Assembly (NCBI RefSeq): GCF_000519185.1
Contig: NZ_JAFA01000039.1
Location: 1-64,000, forward strand
Length of the DNA: 64,000 nt
Direction of reading: 5' to 3'
Source of the DNA: Paraburkholderia nodosa DSM 21604
Lineage (GTDB): Bacteria > Pseudomonadota > Gammaproteobacteria > Burkholderiales > Burkholderiaceae
The notes beneath the pieces were generated by a model. That model did no database searches and was not told the DNA's origin. It saw only the letters and a program-made list of their open reading frames with translations. The position numbers and the translations under genes were made by a program. Below are positions 18,661 to 27,554 of this stretch, in pieces; positions within the stretch are counted from its first letter, which is position 1, and every line of letters begins with the position of its first letter.

Positions 18661-18760
18661 TCCACCAGACCCAGGGCAATCCACAATGGCGGCCCGAGCG
18701 GCTAGCGCGCACTATCCGCCCTAATCAACCGGCGCGCAGGCGCTTTTTTTCGGGCTGGAT

Positions 18761-18776
18761 TTGGAACCGGTTCCAA
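18761..18776. promoter_or_regulatory. LacI/PtxS-type operator, perfect 16-bp palindrome
   Basis: TTGGAACCGGTTCCAA is a perfect palindrome with the central CG of LacI-family sites. It lies 41 bases before the first gene of the 2-ketogluconate operon. The Pseudomonas PtxS site, as I recall it, is TGAAACCGGTTTCA, differing by one base per half-site within the 14-bp core. The cognate regulator is probably the ptxS-like gene at 23023. Confidence 0.8.
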
Positions 18777-18817
18777 GAAGAGCAAAGTGCGCGGCGGCAG
18801 GCAACAGGAAGACGGCA

Positions 18818-19615
18818 ATGGCGGAAGTAGCAATCGTGGCAAGCGCGTTCGGCGCGCAGGCAATCAGGCGTGACGGTCACGCGGCATGGAGCCGGCCGGC
18901 ACGGCGCGCGGGCGCGCAGGCGTTCGAGGTGCGGCGCGAGCTGATGCACGACGCCGACGCGCAGCCCGAAGCGCTGCGCGCGCTCGGAACGGTGCTTGCG
19001 GACGAGGGTTTGTGGCGCGTCTGGTCCACCCCGGACGCCCTGTATGGCGAGGATGGCGCGCTCGACGAGGCGGCACTTGGCGCCGCGGTCGCCGCGGGAC
19101 GGGCACTCGGTGCGCGTTTCGTGAAGCTGCAACTGGGCGGTTTCGCAGGCGACGCCAGCGCGGCGCGGCTCGCGAGCCTGCTCGAAGCACTGGGTGCGCG
19201 CACGGGCGACGCCGTTGCAGCGGGCAACGGTCCGCGCGTCGTCGTCGAGAACGGCCAGCTCGAGCAGGGCGGCAAGCTCGACCAGTTCATCGGCCTCTTC
19301 AACGCGCTGCGCGATGGCGGTGCGCCGGGCGTGATCGGCATGACATTCGACATCGGCAACTGGCAATGGCCGGGCGAGCCGCCGCTGCTCGCCGCCGCCG
19401 CGCTCGCGCCGTACGTCGAATACATCCATTGCAAGGCCGTGGTGGGCGAGGGCGCGCGCCGTTTCGCCGCCGCGCCGGGCGACGACGACACGCTGTGCCG
19501 CGCCGCACTCGCGCTGCTGCCGACACACGTGCCGCGCGGCATCGAGTTTCCGTTCGATCCGGCGCGCGTGGACGACGACGCCGCACATTACGTCGAGTGG
19601 CTCGCCGCCGCTTGA
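18818..19615 (+). CDS. kguE: KguE-like sugar epimerase/isomerase (TIM barrel)
   Basis: 265 residues from MAEVAIV at 18818. The sequence alternates strand and helix as in AP-endonuclease-2-type TIM barrels: ARFVKLQLGGFAG, RVVVENGQ (metal-ligand Glu region), GMTFDIGNWQW (Asp ligand) and YVEYIHCKAV. Families of this type isomerise keto-sugars. First gene of a five-gene run in the order kguE-kguK-kguT-kguD-ptxS known for 2-ketogluconate use in Pseudomonas; its exact reaction is less certain than those of its partners. Confidence 0.8.
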   Translation: MAEVAIVASAFGAQAIRRDGHAAWSRPARRAGAQAFEVRRELMHDADAQPEALRALGTVLADEGLWRVWSTPDALYGEDGALDEAALGAAVAAGRALGARFVKLQLGGFAGDASAARLASLLEALGARTGDAVAAGNGPRVVVENGQLEQGGKLDQFIGLFNALRDGGAPGVIGMTFDIGNWQWPGEPPLLAAAALAPYVEYIHCKAVVGEGARRFAAAPGDDDTLCRAALALLPTHVPRGIEFPFDPARVDDDAAHYVEWLAAA

Positions 19616-19679
19616 GCTTCGCGTGAAGCCTCGAAGCCGAGCCCCAGACTACCCATCCGATTCATCAGGAACGCATCTC

Positions 19680-20657
19680 ATGACCGAAGCACTCGATGTC
19701 ATCACCTACGGCGAAGCAATGGCGATGTTCGTCGCCACGGAGCCGGGGTCGCTTGCCCAGGTCGCGCATTTCACGAAACGCGCGGCGGGTGCGGAGCTCA
19801 ATGTCGCGACCGGCCTCGCGCGCCTCGATTTCAAGGTGGGCTGGATGAGCCGCGTGGGTGCCGATTCGTTCGGCCAGTTCGTGCGCGACGTGCTCGCGCA
19901 CGAAGGCATCGACGCGCGCTGCGTGAGCACCGACACGCGCTTTCCGACCGGCTTCCAGCTCAAGTCGAAGAACGACGACGGCAGCGATCCCGCTGTCGAA
20001 TATTTCCGCCGCGGCTCGGCGGCGAGCAAGCTCTCGGCTTGCGACTATCAGGCCGACTATGTGCTCGGGGCGCGCCATCTGCACCTGAGCGGCGTGGCGC
20101 CCGCGATCTCTTCCTCTTCGCGCGAACTGGCGTTCAAGCTTGCGCACGAGATGCGCGCGGCGGGCCGCACGATCTCGTTCGACCCGAATCTGCGCCCGAC
20201 GCTCTGGGGCTCGCAAGCCGAAATGATCGGCACGCTCAACGAACTCGCGAGCTTCGCCGACTGGGTGCTGCCCGGCGTCGGCGAAGGCCGCGTGCTGACG
20301 GGCTCGGACGACCCGCAAGCCATCGCGCAGTTCTATCTTGCGCGCGGCGCGCGCGGCGTGATCGTGAAGCTCGGCGCGGAGGGCGCGTACTACGCCACGG
20401 CCGAAGGCGAGCAGGGCCGCGTCGCAGCGCAGCGCGTGGAGCGCGTGGTCGATACCGTGGGCGCCGGCGATGGCTTCGCCGTGGGCGTGGTGAGCGCGCT
20501 GCTCGAAGGACGCCCGCTTGCTGCGGCCGTCGCTCGCGGCAACCGCATCGGCGCGCTGGCCGTCCAGGTGATCGGCGACTCGGAAGGTTTGCCGACGCGC
20601 GCGCAGCTCGATGCGCTCGAAGGCGCGCAAACGCAGGCCGCCGCGACAGCCGCATAA
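19680..20657 (+). CDS. kguK: PfkB-family 2-keto(-3-deoxy)gluconate kinase
   Basis: 325 residues from MTEALD at 19680. PfkB signatures are present: GEAMAMFV at the start, AAGAELNVATGLARLDF, and the C-terminal DTVGAGDGFAVG with the catalytic Asp and anion hole. The substrate loop (YFRRGSAASKL) resembles that of 2-keto-3-deoxygluconate kinases. Operon context favours 2-ketogluconate, giving 2-keto-6-phosphogluconate for the reductase encoded at 22061; KDG kinase is the alternative. Confidence 0.85.
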   Translation: MTEALDVITYGEAMAMFVATEPGSLAQVAHFTKRAAGAELNVATGLARLDFKVGWMSRVGADSFGQFVRDVLAHEGIDARCVSTDTRFPTGFQLKSKNDDGSDPAVEYFRRGSAASKLSACDYQADYVLGARHLHLSGVAPAISSSSRELAFKLAHEMRAAGRTISFDPNLRPTLWGSQAEMIGTLNELASFADWVLPGVGEGRVLTGSDDPQAIAQFYLARGARGVIVKLGAEGAYYATAEGEQGRVAAQRVERVVDTVGAGDGFAVGVVSALLEGRPLAAAVARGNRIGALAVQVIGDSEGLPTRAQLDALEGAQTQAAATAA

Positions 20658-20755
20658 CGGAACAAGGGGCGCCACGCCAAGGGCGGCGCGCCAAGTGACA
20701 TGAGACCAGAGGGCGGCACTGTCAGGTACCGAGCCCCATTCAACTGGAGACACCG

Positions 20756-22039
20756 ATGACCTCAACCTCGCTCGCACCGCGCCGCTGGTGGGCAATCATG
20801 CCGATCGTGTTCATCACGTACAGCCTCGCCTATCTCGACCGCGCCAACTACGGCTTCGCCTCGGCGGCCGGCATCAACCGCGATCTCGGTATCAGCCCGG
20901 GGCTCTCGTCGCTGATCGGCGCGCTGTTCTTCCTCGGCTACTTCTTCTTCCAGCTGCCGGGCGCCATGTATGCGGAGCGCCGCAGTGTGCGCACGCTCGT
21001 GTTCGCGAGCCTTGTGCTGTGGGGTGGCTGCGCAGCGCTCACGGGCGTCGTCACGAACATCCCGTCGCTCATGGCGATCCGGTTCGTGCTCGGCGTGGTC
21101 GAGGCGGCCGTGATGCCCGCCATGCTCATCTTCATCAGCACCTGGTTCACGAAGAAGGAGCGCTCGCGCGCCAACACGTTCCTGATTCTCGGCAATCCGG
21201 TCACGGTGCTGTGGATGTCGGTCGTCTCGGGCTATCTCGTGCATGCCTTCGGCTGGCGCCACATGTTCATCGCCGAAGGCGTGCCGGCTGTCGTGTGGGC
21301 CGTGTGCTGGTGGTTCCTCGTGCGCGACAAGCCCTCACAGGTCACCTGGCTCTCCGACGATGAAAAACGCGCGCTCGACGCCGCGATGCGCGCCGAGCAG
21401 GCTGCCATCAAGCCGGTGCGCAACTACGCCGAGGCGTTCCGCACGCCTGCCGTGATGCTGCTCTCGGCGCAGTACTTCTGCTGGAGCATCGGCGTGTACG
21501 GCTTCGTGCTGTGGCTGCCCTCGATCGTGAAGAATGGCTCGGCGCTCGGCATGGTCGAAACGGGCTGGCTCTCCGCCGTGCCGTATCTCGCGGCGACCAT
21601 CGCGATGCTCGCCGCCTCGTGGGCCTCGGACAAGCTCGACAATCGCCGCGCCTTCGTGTGGCCGTTCCTGCTGGTCGGCGCGCTGGCCTTCGCGGGCTCC
21701 TACGCGCTCGGCTCGACGCACTTCTGGATCTCCTACGCGCTGCTCGTGGTGGCGGGCGCGGCGATGTACGCGCCGTATGGCCCGTTCTTCGCGATCGTGC
21801 CGGAACTGCTGCCGAAGAACGTGGCCGGCGGTGCGATGGCGCTGATCAACAGCATGGGCGCGCTCGGCTCGTTCGTCGGTTCCTATGTGGTCGGGTATCT
21901 GAATGGCGCGACGGGCTCGCCTGCGGCATCCTATGCGTTCATGAGCGTGGCGCTGCTCGTTGCGGTGGGCCTCACGCTCGCCGTCAAGCCGCAGCGCGAC
22001 GCCGCCCGTGGTTATGCATCGCCGGCTCACGGAAAATAA
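20756..22039 (+). CDS. kguT: MFS transporter, 2-ketogluconate uptake (KguT-like)
   Basis: 427 residues, twelve predicted membrane segments, no cleaved signal. The start FITYSLAYLDRANYGFASAAGINRDLGIS matches the anion:cation symporter branch (hexuronate/gluconate/phthalate type), with GALFFLGYFFFQLPGAMYAERRSVR as the loop 2-3 motif. It should import 2-ketogluconate with protons. Between the kinase and reductase genes; 21 bases separate it from the latter. Confidence 0.88.
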   Translation: MTSTSLAPRRWWAIMPIVFITYSLAYLDRANYGFASAAGINRDLGISPGLSSLIGALFFLGYFFFQLPGAMYAERRSVRTLVFASLVLWGGCAALTGVVTNIPSLMAIRFVLGVVEAAVMPAMLIFISTWFTKKERSRANTFLILGNPVTVLWMSVVSGYLVHAFGWRHMFIAEGVPAVVWAVCWWFLVRDKPSQVTWLSDDEKRALDAAMRAEQAAIKPVRNYAEAFRTPAVMLLSAQYFCWSIGVYGFVLWLPSIVKNGSALGMVETGWLSAVPYLAATIAMLAASWASDKLDNRRAFVWPFLLVGALAFAGSYALGSTHFWISYALLVVAGAAMYAPYGPFFAIVPELLPKNVAGGAMALINSMGALGSFVGSYVVGYLNGATGSPAASYAFMSVALLVAVGLTLAVKPQRDAARGYASPAHGK

Positions 22040-22060
22040 CCTCTCTTTTCTAGCGCACTT

Positions 22061-23026
22061 ATGAAGCCGAAAATCGTTGTCTACAAAGCCTTGCCCGCCG
22101 ATGTCGCCGACTATCTGCGCGAGCATGCCGAACTGATCGACGTCGATGCCGACCAGCCCGGCGCACTCGCCGCCGCGCTAAAAGACGCCGACGGCGCGAT
22201 CGGCGCGAGCGTGAAGATCACACCGGCGATGCTGGACGGTTCGCGCGTGAAGGCGTTCTCCACGATCTCCGTGGGCTACGACCAGTTCGACGTCCACGAT
22301 CTCACGAAGCGCGGCATCGTGCTCGCCCACACGCCCGACGTGCTGACCGAATCGACGGCCGACACCGTCTTCTCGCTCATCCTCGCGAGCGCGCGCCGCG
22401 TGGTCGAACTGGCCGACTGGGTCAAGGCGGGCCAATGGAAGGGCAGCATCGGCCCGGCGCAATTCGGCGTGGACGTGCAGGGCAAAACGCTCGGCATCGT
22501 GGGGCTCGGGCGCATCGGCGGCGCCGTGGCGCGCCGCGCGGCGCTCGGCTTCAACATGAAGGTGCTCTACACGAACCGCAGTCCGAACGAAGTGGCCGAA
22601 CGCAACTACGGCGCGCGCCGTGTCGAACTCGACGAACTGCTCGCAAGCGCGGACTTCGTGTGTCTCCAGGTGCCGCTCACCGACGCCACGCGCCATCTGA
22701 TCGGAGCAGAGCAGCTGAAAAAGATGAAGAAGAGCGCGATTCTCATCAACGCCTCGCGCGGCGCGACCGTCGACGAAAAGGCGCTGATCGCGGCGCTCGA
22801 AGCGGGCACGATCCACGGCGCGGGCCTCGACGTGTTCGAGCGCGAGCCGATCGATCCCGCGTCGCCGCTGCTGCGCATGCCGAACGTGGTGGCGCTGCCG
22901 CACATCGGCTCGGCCACGCATGAGACGCGTCATGCGATGGCGCGCTGCGCGGCGGAGAACCTCGTCGCGGCGCTCGCTGGCACGCTCGACGTGAACGTCG
23001 TCAACCGCGACGTGCTCGCGCGATGA
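22061..23026 (+). CDS. kguD: 2-ketogluconate (6-phosphate) reductase, D-2-hydroxyacid dehydrogenase family
   Basis: 321 residues. NAD(P) site GIVGLGRIGGAVARRA, catalytic Arg in INASRGATVDEKAL, Glu near FEREPID and His in ALPHIGSATHETR: the full D-isomer-specific dehydrogenase set. It reduces 2-keto-6-phosphogluconate to 6-phosphogluconate, which enters the Entner-Doudoroff or pentose phosphate route. The family also includes hydroxypyruvate/glyoxylate reductases; operon context decides. Its stop overlaps the next gene as ATGA (23023-23026). Confidence 0.9.
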   Translation: MKPKIVVYKALPADVADYLREHAELIDVDADQPGALAAALKDADGAIGASVKITPAMLDGSRVKAFSTISVGYDQFDVHDLTKRGIVLAHTPDVLTESTADTVFSLILASARRVVELADWVKAGQWKGSIGPAQFGVDVQGKTLGIVGLGRIGGAVARRAALGFNMKVLYTNRSPNEVAERNYGARRVELDELLASADFVCLQVPLTDATRHLIGAEQLKKMKKSAILINASRGATVDEKALIAALEAGTIHGAGLDVFEREPIDPASPLLRMPNVVALPHIGSATHETRHAMARCAAENLVAALAGTLDVNVVNRDVLAR

Positions 23027-24111
23027 GCATGGCTGCGGGCGGCGCGGATCGCGACGATCACGCGGAAACGGGCGCAACGGCCACGGCGCCGCGCCGCGCG
23101 ACCATTAGCGACGTGGCGCGTGAAGCCGGCACCGGCAAGACCAGTATCTCGCGCTATCTGAACGGCGAGCTGGGCGTGCTTTCGCCCGACCTGCGCGCAC
23201 GTATCGAGGCGGCGATCGAGCGGCTCGACTATCGCCCCAACCAGATGGCGCGCGGGCTCAAGCGCGGCCGCAACCGTCTGCTCGGCCTGCTGATCGCCGA
23301 TCTCGCCAATCCCTATTCGGTGGAGATTCTGCAGGGCGTGGAGGAGGCGTGTCACGCGCTCGGCTACATGCCGCTCATCTGCCACGCGGCGAACGAAATC
23401 GATATGGAGCGGCGTTATCTCCAACTGCTCACCACGTATCGCGTGGAAGGCGTGATCGTCAACGCACTCGGCGTGCGTGAATCGATGTTGAAACCCGTGG
23501 GCAGCGGCGGCATTCCGGCCGTGCTGATCGACCGTACCGTCGACGGCCTGGATGCGGACATGGTCGGTCTCGACAACGCGGCGGCCGTGCGCCTCGGCGC
23601 GGAGCATCTGCTGGGGCGCGGCTACGACGACATCGTGTTCGTCGTGCAGCCGTTCGAGCAGGTGAGTTCGCGGCGCGAACGCGAAACGGCGTTTCGCGAG
23701 TCGATGCAGGCGACCAAGGGCGCGGCGCGCGGCCTCACGCATGTGCTCGATCTCCACGACGAAGCCGCCGTGCAAGCCGCGCTCGCGACGCTCGACACTC
23801 ATGTTGCCCAAGCGCTCGCGCGCGGTGCGCGGTGCGCGTTGTTCGCGGCCAACGCGCCGGTGGCGCTGCGTCTCGCCTTGCATCTGAAGGCGGCGCTCGG
23901 CGCGCAGTGGCAGCAGCGCGTGGCGCTCCTTGCCATCGACGATCCGGAGTGGGCCGAGCTTGCCGGCATTACGACGATCCGCCAGCCGACGCGCGAGATC
24001 GGCTATCGCGCGGTGGAGTTTCTGCACGAGCGCATCGAGGGCGCGGCGCCCAGGGCACGCGCGGCGGCGTTCGAGGGCGAACTGGTGGTGAGGGCGTCGA
24101 CGCTGGGGTGA
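23023..24111 (+). CDS. ptxS: LacI-family regulator of the 2-ketogluconate operon (PtxS-like)
   Basis: 362 residues. After a ~25-residue leader comes the LacI helix-turn-helix (ATISDVAREAGTGKTSISRYLNGE), hinge helix with YRPNQMARGLKRGR, and a periplasmic-binding-like effector domain (LLGLLIADLANPYSVEILQGVEEA). It is the last gene of the operon, translationally coupled to kguD, and most likely represses it by binding the palindrome at 18761 until 2-ketogluconate is bound. Confidence 0.9.
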   Translation: MSMAAGGADRDDHAETGATATAPRRATISDVAREAGTGKTSISRYLNGELGVLSPDLRARIEAAIERLDYRPNQMARGLKRGRNRLLGLLIADLANPYSVEILQGVEEACHALGYMPLICHAANEIDMERRYLQLLTTYRVEGVIVNALGVRESMLKPVGSGGIPAVLIDRTVDGLDADMVGLDNAAAVRLGAEHLLGRGYDDIVFVVQPFEQVSSRRERETAFRESMQATKGAARGLTHVLDLHDEAAVQAALATLDTHVAQALARGARCALFAANAPVALRLALHLKAALGAQWQQRVALLAIDDPEWAELAGITTIRQPTREIGYRAVEFLHERIEGAAPRARAAAFEGELVVRASTLG

Positions 24112-24225
24112 CGACAGCGCAATTGCGGGTCTCTCGCGCAGCCAGGGCTGCGCGCAGGCGCCGATATCTGCGATCATTCGGGCTGCGGCGCGCGTGCGTG
24201 CGTGCCGAACGTCATAAGGAAGCCC

Positions 24226-25035
24226 ATGTCCGTAGCCCCGATCACGCTCGTCTGCCTCTCGCTCGCGACGCTGTTCGTCGCCGCCTTGCCCGTATCGCTC
24301 TATCGCCGTCTGCGCGTGCCGTTCGCGCTCGACTGGCGCGATACGATCACGGGCGTCGCCATCTTCGCGTTGTTCGCGACTGTGATCGAGCGCGCCATCA
24401 ACGACTACATGCTGCACGGCAACGCCGCCGTCGCGCAGGTGCTTTCGAATCCCGTTTTCTTCGTGCTGTACGGCGCGCTCGCCGCGGGCGTGTGCGAGGA
24501 GGCCGGGCGCTATATCGCCATGCGGCTCATCGCGCGCCGCGGCGCACGCAAGCCGAGCGCCCCCACCGACGGCGCGGCGTTCGGCTACGGCATCGGCCAT
24601 GCGGGTGCGGAGGCGTGGTTCGTCGGCGTGCTCGTGCAACTGCAGTGGATCGTGTTCGCGGTGCTCGCGAATCGCGGCGATCTCGACGAGCATCTGTCCA
24701 ATCTCACGATGGACTCGGTTTTGCGCGTGCATCTGATTCTCGCAAGCCTTTCGCCGCTTTTCGCGGGCGTGTTCGCGCTCGAGCGCACGGCCGCGTTCGT
24801 GTTCCAGATTGCCTTGTCGGTGCTGATGTGGCGCGGCGTGCGCGCGGGATGGAAGGGCATTTTGCCGCTCGCGATCCTCGTGCACGCGCTCATCGACGTG
24901 CCTGCCGCGATGTACCAGGCGCAACTCGTGCCGCTCGTGGCCGTGGATGGTTTGTACGTGGTGGCGGCTGTGGTGGTCGCCGTCGTGCTTTTCAGGACGT
25001 GCCGCCAGCAGCGGCGCGTCGCACGCGCGGCGTGA
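24226..25035 (+). CDS. YhfC-family intramembrane protease-like membrane protein
   Basis: 269 residues from MSVAPI at 24226, with AAGGAA just ahead. About seven to eight membrane segments. Conserved polar spots inside them, CEEAGRY, GIGHAGAEA and HALIDVPAAMYQ, match the YhfC family (Pfam PF10086), which is related to CPBP/PrsW-type glutamic or metal intramembrane proteases. The substrate is unknown. It stands alone after the kgu operon. Confidence 0.8.
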   Translation: MSVAPITLVCLSLATLFVAALPVSLYRRLRVPFALDWRDTITGVAIFALFATVIERAINDYMLHGNAAVAQVLSNPVFFVLYGALAAGVCEEAGRYIAMRLIARRGARKPSAPTDGAAFGYGIGHAGAEAWFVGVLVQLQWIVFAVLANRGDLDEHLSNLTMDSVLRVHLILASLSPLFAGVFALERTAAFVFQIALSVLMWRGVRAGWKGILPLAILVHALIDVPAAMYQAQLVPLVAVDGLYVVAAVVVAVVLFRTCRQQRRVARAA

Positions 25036-25067
25036 GTGCGCGCGTCTCACTCTTTTTTGTGGCGTCA

Positions 25068-25433
25068 ATGGAAGCCTATCTGTTTGAATGCGCGAGCCCC
25101 GATTTCGACGAGCTCGCCCGCGTGATCGCCGACATCTTTCCCGAGCAGACGCGCTTTGCCGAAGAGCCGAACGAGAACGGCGTGCCGCAGCTGGTCGTGC
25201 ACTGGGTGGCGATGCGCTTCGGCTCGAAGGCGCGCCGCATGGCGCTCACGGTCGCCATCGCGCCCGCCGCGCTCGCACGCTATCGCGCATTGCCGCCGCG
25301 GCTGCGCGGTCGCAGCTTCGCGGTGTTGCGCGCCTACGCGGAGGCGACGATCGAATCGCTCGAGGAACAGCACGCGAAGGGCGAAGACGTGCCGCGCGAG
25401 GTGACGATCGCGCTGGACGAAGAATTTGCGTAA
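25068..25433 (+). CDS. Small hypothetical protein, 121 residues
   Basis: Starts at the ATG at 25068 (MEAYLFECAS), 32 bases after the YhfC-like gene. Acidic N-terminus (PDFDELARVIADIFPE), a central strand region (QLVVHWVAMRFGSKARRMALTV) and a charged C-terminal helix. No signal peptide or membrane segment. Coding character is supported by clean strand-helix alternation, but I do not recognise the family; small Burkholderiales DUF proteins of this style exist. Confidence 0.65.
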   Translation: MEAYLFECASPDFDELARVIADIFPEQTRFAEEPNENGVPQLVVHWVAMRFGSKARRMALTVAIAPAALARYRALPPRLRGRSFAVLRAYAEATIESLEEQHAKGEDVPREVTIALDEEFA

Positions 25434-25435
25434 AG

Positions 25436-25465
25436 CGTGTGCTTGAAGCGCGTGTGCTTGAAGCG
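25436..25465. repeat. 15-bp perfect tandem repeat, two copies
   Basis: CGTGTGCTTGAAGCG occurs at 25436-25450 and again at 25451-25465, starting two bases after the stop of the 121-residue gene. Confidence 0.95.
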
Positions 25466-25502
25466 ATGGGCGCAGCGCGCCCGGTCAGCGTTGCGCTGGG
25501 AC

Positions 25503-25937
25503 TTAGTCGGCGAGCTTGTAGACCTTGGCGAAGCGTGCGGCCTGCACGACGCCATAGTCGCCGGGCGCGTACTGCATGACCCAGTCGCCGGCCACGCCGC
25601 TGAGCCGGTCGCCGCCGGCCGAACGCACGAGCGTGAACGGCTCGTCCATGCGCCTTGCGAGCACCACGACCTGGCGGTTGCGATACGCGCCTGAGTGGCC
25701 GTGGGCGAGGGTGTCGCTCGCCGGCAGGTACTTCGCATCGAATCGATCGCGCGAGACGACCCAGCGATCGCCGGTCGAACCGGTGATGATCGCGTCGCCC
25801 AGCGCATAGCGGTTCGGGCCTTCGAGGCTCATCAGCTCGCCGGCAAGGGCTGCGAACTCGACGCTCACGGTTTCGTCCTTGACGACGCGCTGTGCGGCGG
25901 GGTCGACACGCAGGTCGAGTTGGGTCAGTTCAATCAT
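25503..25937 (-). CDS. PGDYG-domain protein
   Basis: 144 residues. Contains the family signature PGDYG within MQYAPGDYGVVQ near the C-terminus, and RYALGDAIITG plus RDRFDAKYLP earlier. Proteins with this domain (PF14083) are small, cytoplasmic and functionally uncharacterised. It is convergent with the preceding gene. Confidence 0.8.
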   Translation of the reverse strand: MIELTQLDLRVDPAAQRVVKDETVSVEFAALAGELMSLEGPNRYALGDAIITGSTGDRWVVSRDRFDAKYLPASDTLAHGHSGAYRNRQVVVLARRMDEPFTLVRSAGGDRLSGVAGDWVMQYAPGDYGVVQAARFAKVYKLAD

Positions 25938-26090
25938 GGCGGCAGCAGCGGACCTGCTTCACAAAAAGCGGCTTTCAAAGTAGCGACGGCCGGGCGAAAC
26001 TGCCCGGCCGTCGCGCGGTCCGCAAGGGTACCCTGGATCGGGCCGTCGCGCACGCATGGGCGCGCGGCCCGACTGGCGGGTGACTCCGTC

Positions 26091-26642
26091 TTACTGCGCG
26101 GCCGGCGTGCTGGCCGCTTCGGTGTCGCTGGCTGCGGCGCCTGCGGACGGCTTCGCACGGCCTTTGTGCTCCGGATGGCCCGGCTTGCCCGACGGGCCGT
26201 GCTCATTGCCGTGGCGGAAGGACTGATCGGCGAGCTTCTTCTGTTCCGGCGAGAGGCTGGTATAGAGCGGCTCGAACGCCGAGACGAGCTTCTGCATGTC
26301 GTCCGCGTGCGCCTGGGCGATCTGCGCGTACTGCTTCATGTCGTCGAGCGCGTTGCGCGAGCTTTCGCTCTCCGCACGCTGCTTGAAGAGATTCGCCATA
26401 GTCTCGCCGTTGCTGCGCATGACGTCGGCGAAGGTCTTCCATTGCGGCTCTTGCTCGGGCGTGATCTTGAGCTGCGTATGCAGCCACGTGATGCGCTCCT
26501 CGACACGCTGCTGATGCTGCGCGGCGCGCACGTCGGCGCTCGACGCGGCCGCGGCGGTTGCCGAAGCGGCCGGCGCAGCGCTTTGCGCGAACGCGCCGCT
26601 CATCGAGAGCGAGGCGGCAAGGATGACGAAAGCTTTCTTCAT
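26091..26642 (-). CDS. Spy/CpxP-like periplasmic LTXXQ protein
   Basis: 183 residues from MKKAFV at 26642, with AAGGAG five bases ahead. A cleavable signal peptide (ending AFAQS) is followed by an Ala/Ser-rich linker and a helical domain with two LTXXQ-like repeats: KITPEQEPQW and LSPEQKKLADQ. Such proteins are envelope-stress chaperones or regulators. The tail is Gly/His/Lys-rich (GNEHGPSGKPGHPEHKG), which might bind metal. Usual partners (a two-component system) are not in the window. Confidence 0.85.
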   Translation of the reverse strand: MKKAFVILAASLSMSGAFAQSAAPAASATAAAASSADVRAAQHQQRVEERITWLHTQLKITPEQEPQWKTFADVMRSNGETMANLFKQRAESESSRNALDDMKQYAQIAQAHADDMQKLVSAFEPLYTSLSPEQKKLADQSFRHGNEHGPSGKPGHPEHKGRAKPSAGAAASDTEAASTPAAQ

Positions 26643-26868
26643 TGTGACTCCTTGAATCATTTCGTAGCGGGTAGCATGGCCAGAATGGCTGCAGCCGTTA
26701 TTAGTACCACGTTCTCGCTTCGCCACGCCCCGGCTGCGACACTTGCTTACAAACGAAACGCGTGGAAATACCCGTCGCGCATGGCTTGCGCGCCGCGACC
26801 GCCGCCCGCCGCGCTCACCCGCGCGCGATAATGACGCCGTTCAGACTTCCCATCCAGACCGCCGCCCG

Positions 26869-27333
26869 ATGAGACCTCCGCGCCTCGATCAACTCGACGA
26901 CCTCGACCGCAGCCTCGTCGCGCTGCTGCAGGAAAACGCGCGCGAAAGCGTCGCGAATCTCGCACGGCGCCTGGGCGTCGCGCGCACCACGGTGCTTGCG
27001 CGCATCGAGCGTCTCGAACGCACACAGGTGATCGCCGGCTACGGCGTGCGCCTGGGCCAGGACGTGCTCGACGCGAGCCTGCAGGCGTGGGTCGGGCTCA
27101 TCATCGCGCCGCGCCATGGGCCCGATGTGCAAAAGCGTCTCGGCAAGATGCCCGAAGTGCAGTTGCTGTGCGCGGTGAGCGGCGAGTACGACTACGTGGC
27201 GTGGCTGCGCGCCGATTCGCCCGACCGCCTCAACGATCTGCTTGACCAGATTGGCGGCATGCCCGGCGTGGAGCGCACGACCACGTCGATCGTGCTCGCG
27301 CGCAAGGTCGACCGCGGCTCGGTGACAGGCTGA
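26869..27333 (+). CDS. Lrp/AsnC-family transcriptional regulator
   Basis: 154 residues from MRPPRLDQ at 26869. Helix-turn-helix DDLDRSLVALLQENARESVANLARRLGVARTTV, then the RAM ligand-binding domain (VQLLCAVSGEYDYVAWLRA). It is followed on the same strand by an amino-acid dehydrogenase gene, with two striking palindromes in the gap, so it most likely controls that gene in response to lysine or a related amino acid. Confidence 0.92.
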   Translation: MRPPRLDQLDDLDRSLVALLQENARESVANLARRLGVARTTVLARIERLERTQVIAGYGVRLGQDVLDASLQAWVGLIIAPRHGPDVQKRLGKMPEVQLLCAVSGEYDYVAWLRADSPDRLNDLLDQIGGMPGVERTTTSIVLARKVDRGSVTG

Positions 27334-27399
27334 ATCGAGGACTGAACCGCGGGCCGAAATACGGGCCGAGCGACGAGGCACTCGCCATCGAAATGGAAT

Positions 27400-27439
27400 G
27401 GTTTCGTCATTTCGACGAAACCGATCGTCATAATGACGA
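27400..27439. promoter_or_regulatory. Two phased palindromes, candidate Lrp-family operators
   Basis: GGTTTCGTC (27400-27408) pairs with GACGAAACC (27414-27422) around a 5-base spacer, and TCGTCAT-a-ATGACGA lies at 27425-27439. Both are perfect and share the word TCGTCAT. Their centres (27411 and 27432) are 21 bp apart, two turns of the helix, as expected for the dimer-of-dimers binding of Lrp proteins. They lie 116-155 bases before the dehydrogenase gene. Confidence 0.7.
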
Positions 27440-27554
27440 AAATCGCGGTCGAAACGCATCGTTTTGCGTCTATGAACCGTATTTGTCTCTCCCTAGACTG
27501 TGTTTGAGCGGGCGCTGCCCATCCCCAAGCATAGAAAACCAAAGGAGATGACAC

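Noticed and set aside
22930..25068. 712-codon frame on the minus strand over ptxS and the YhfC-like gene
   Set aside because: It spans several real genes and has shadow composition rich in Arg, His and Glu.
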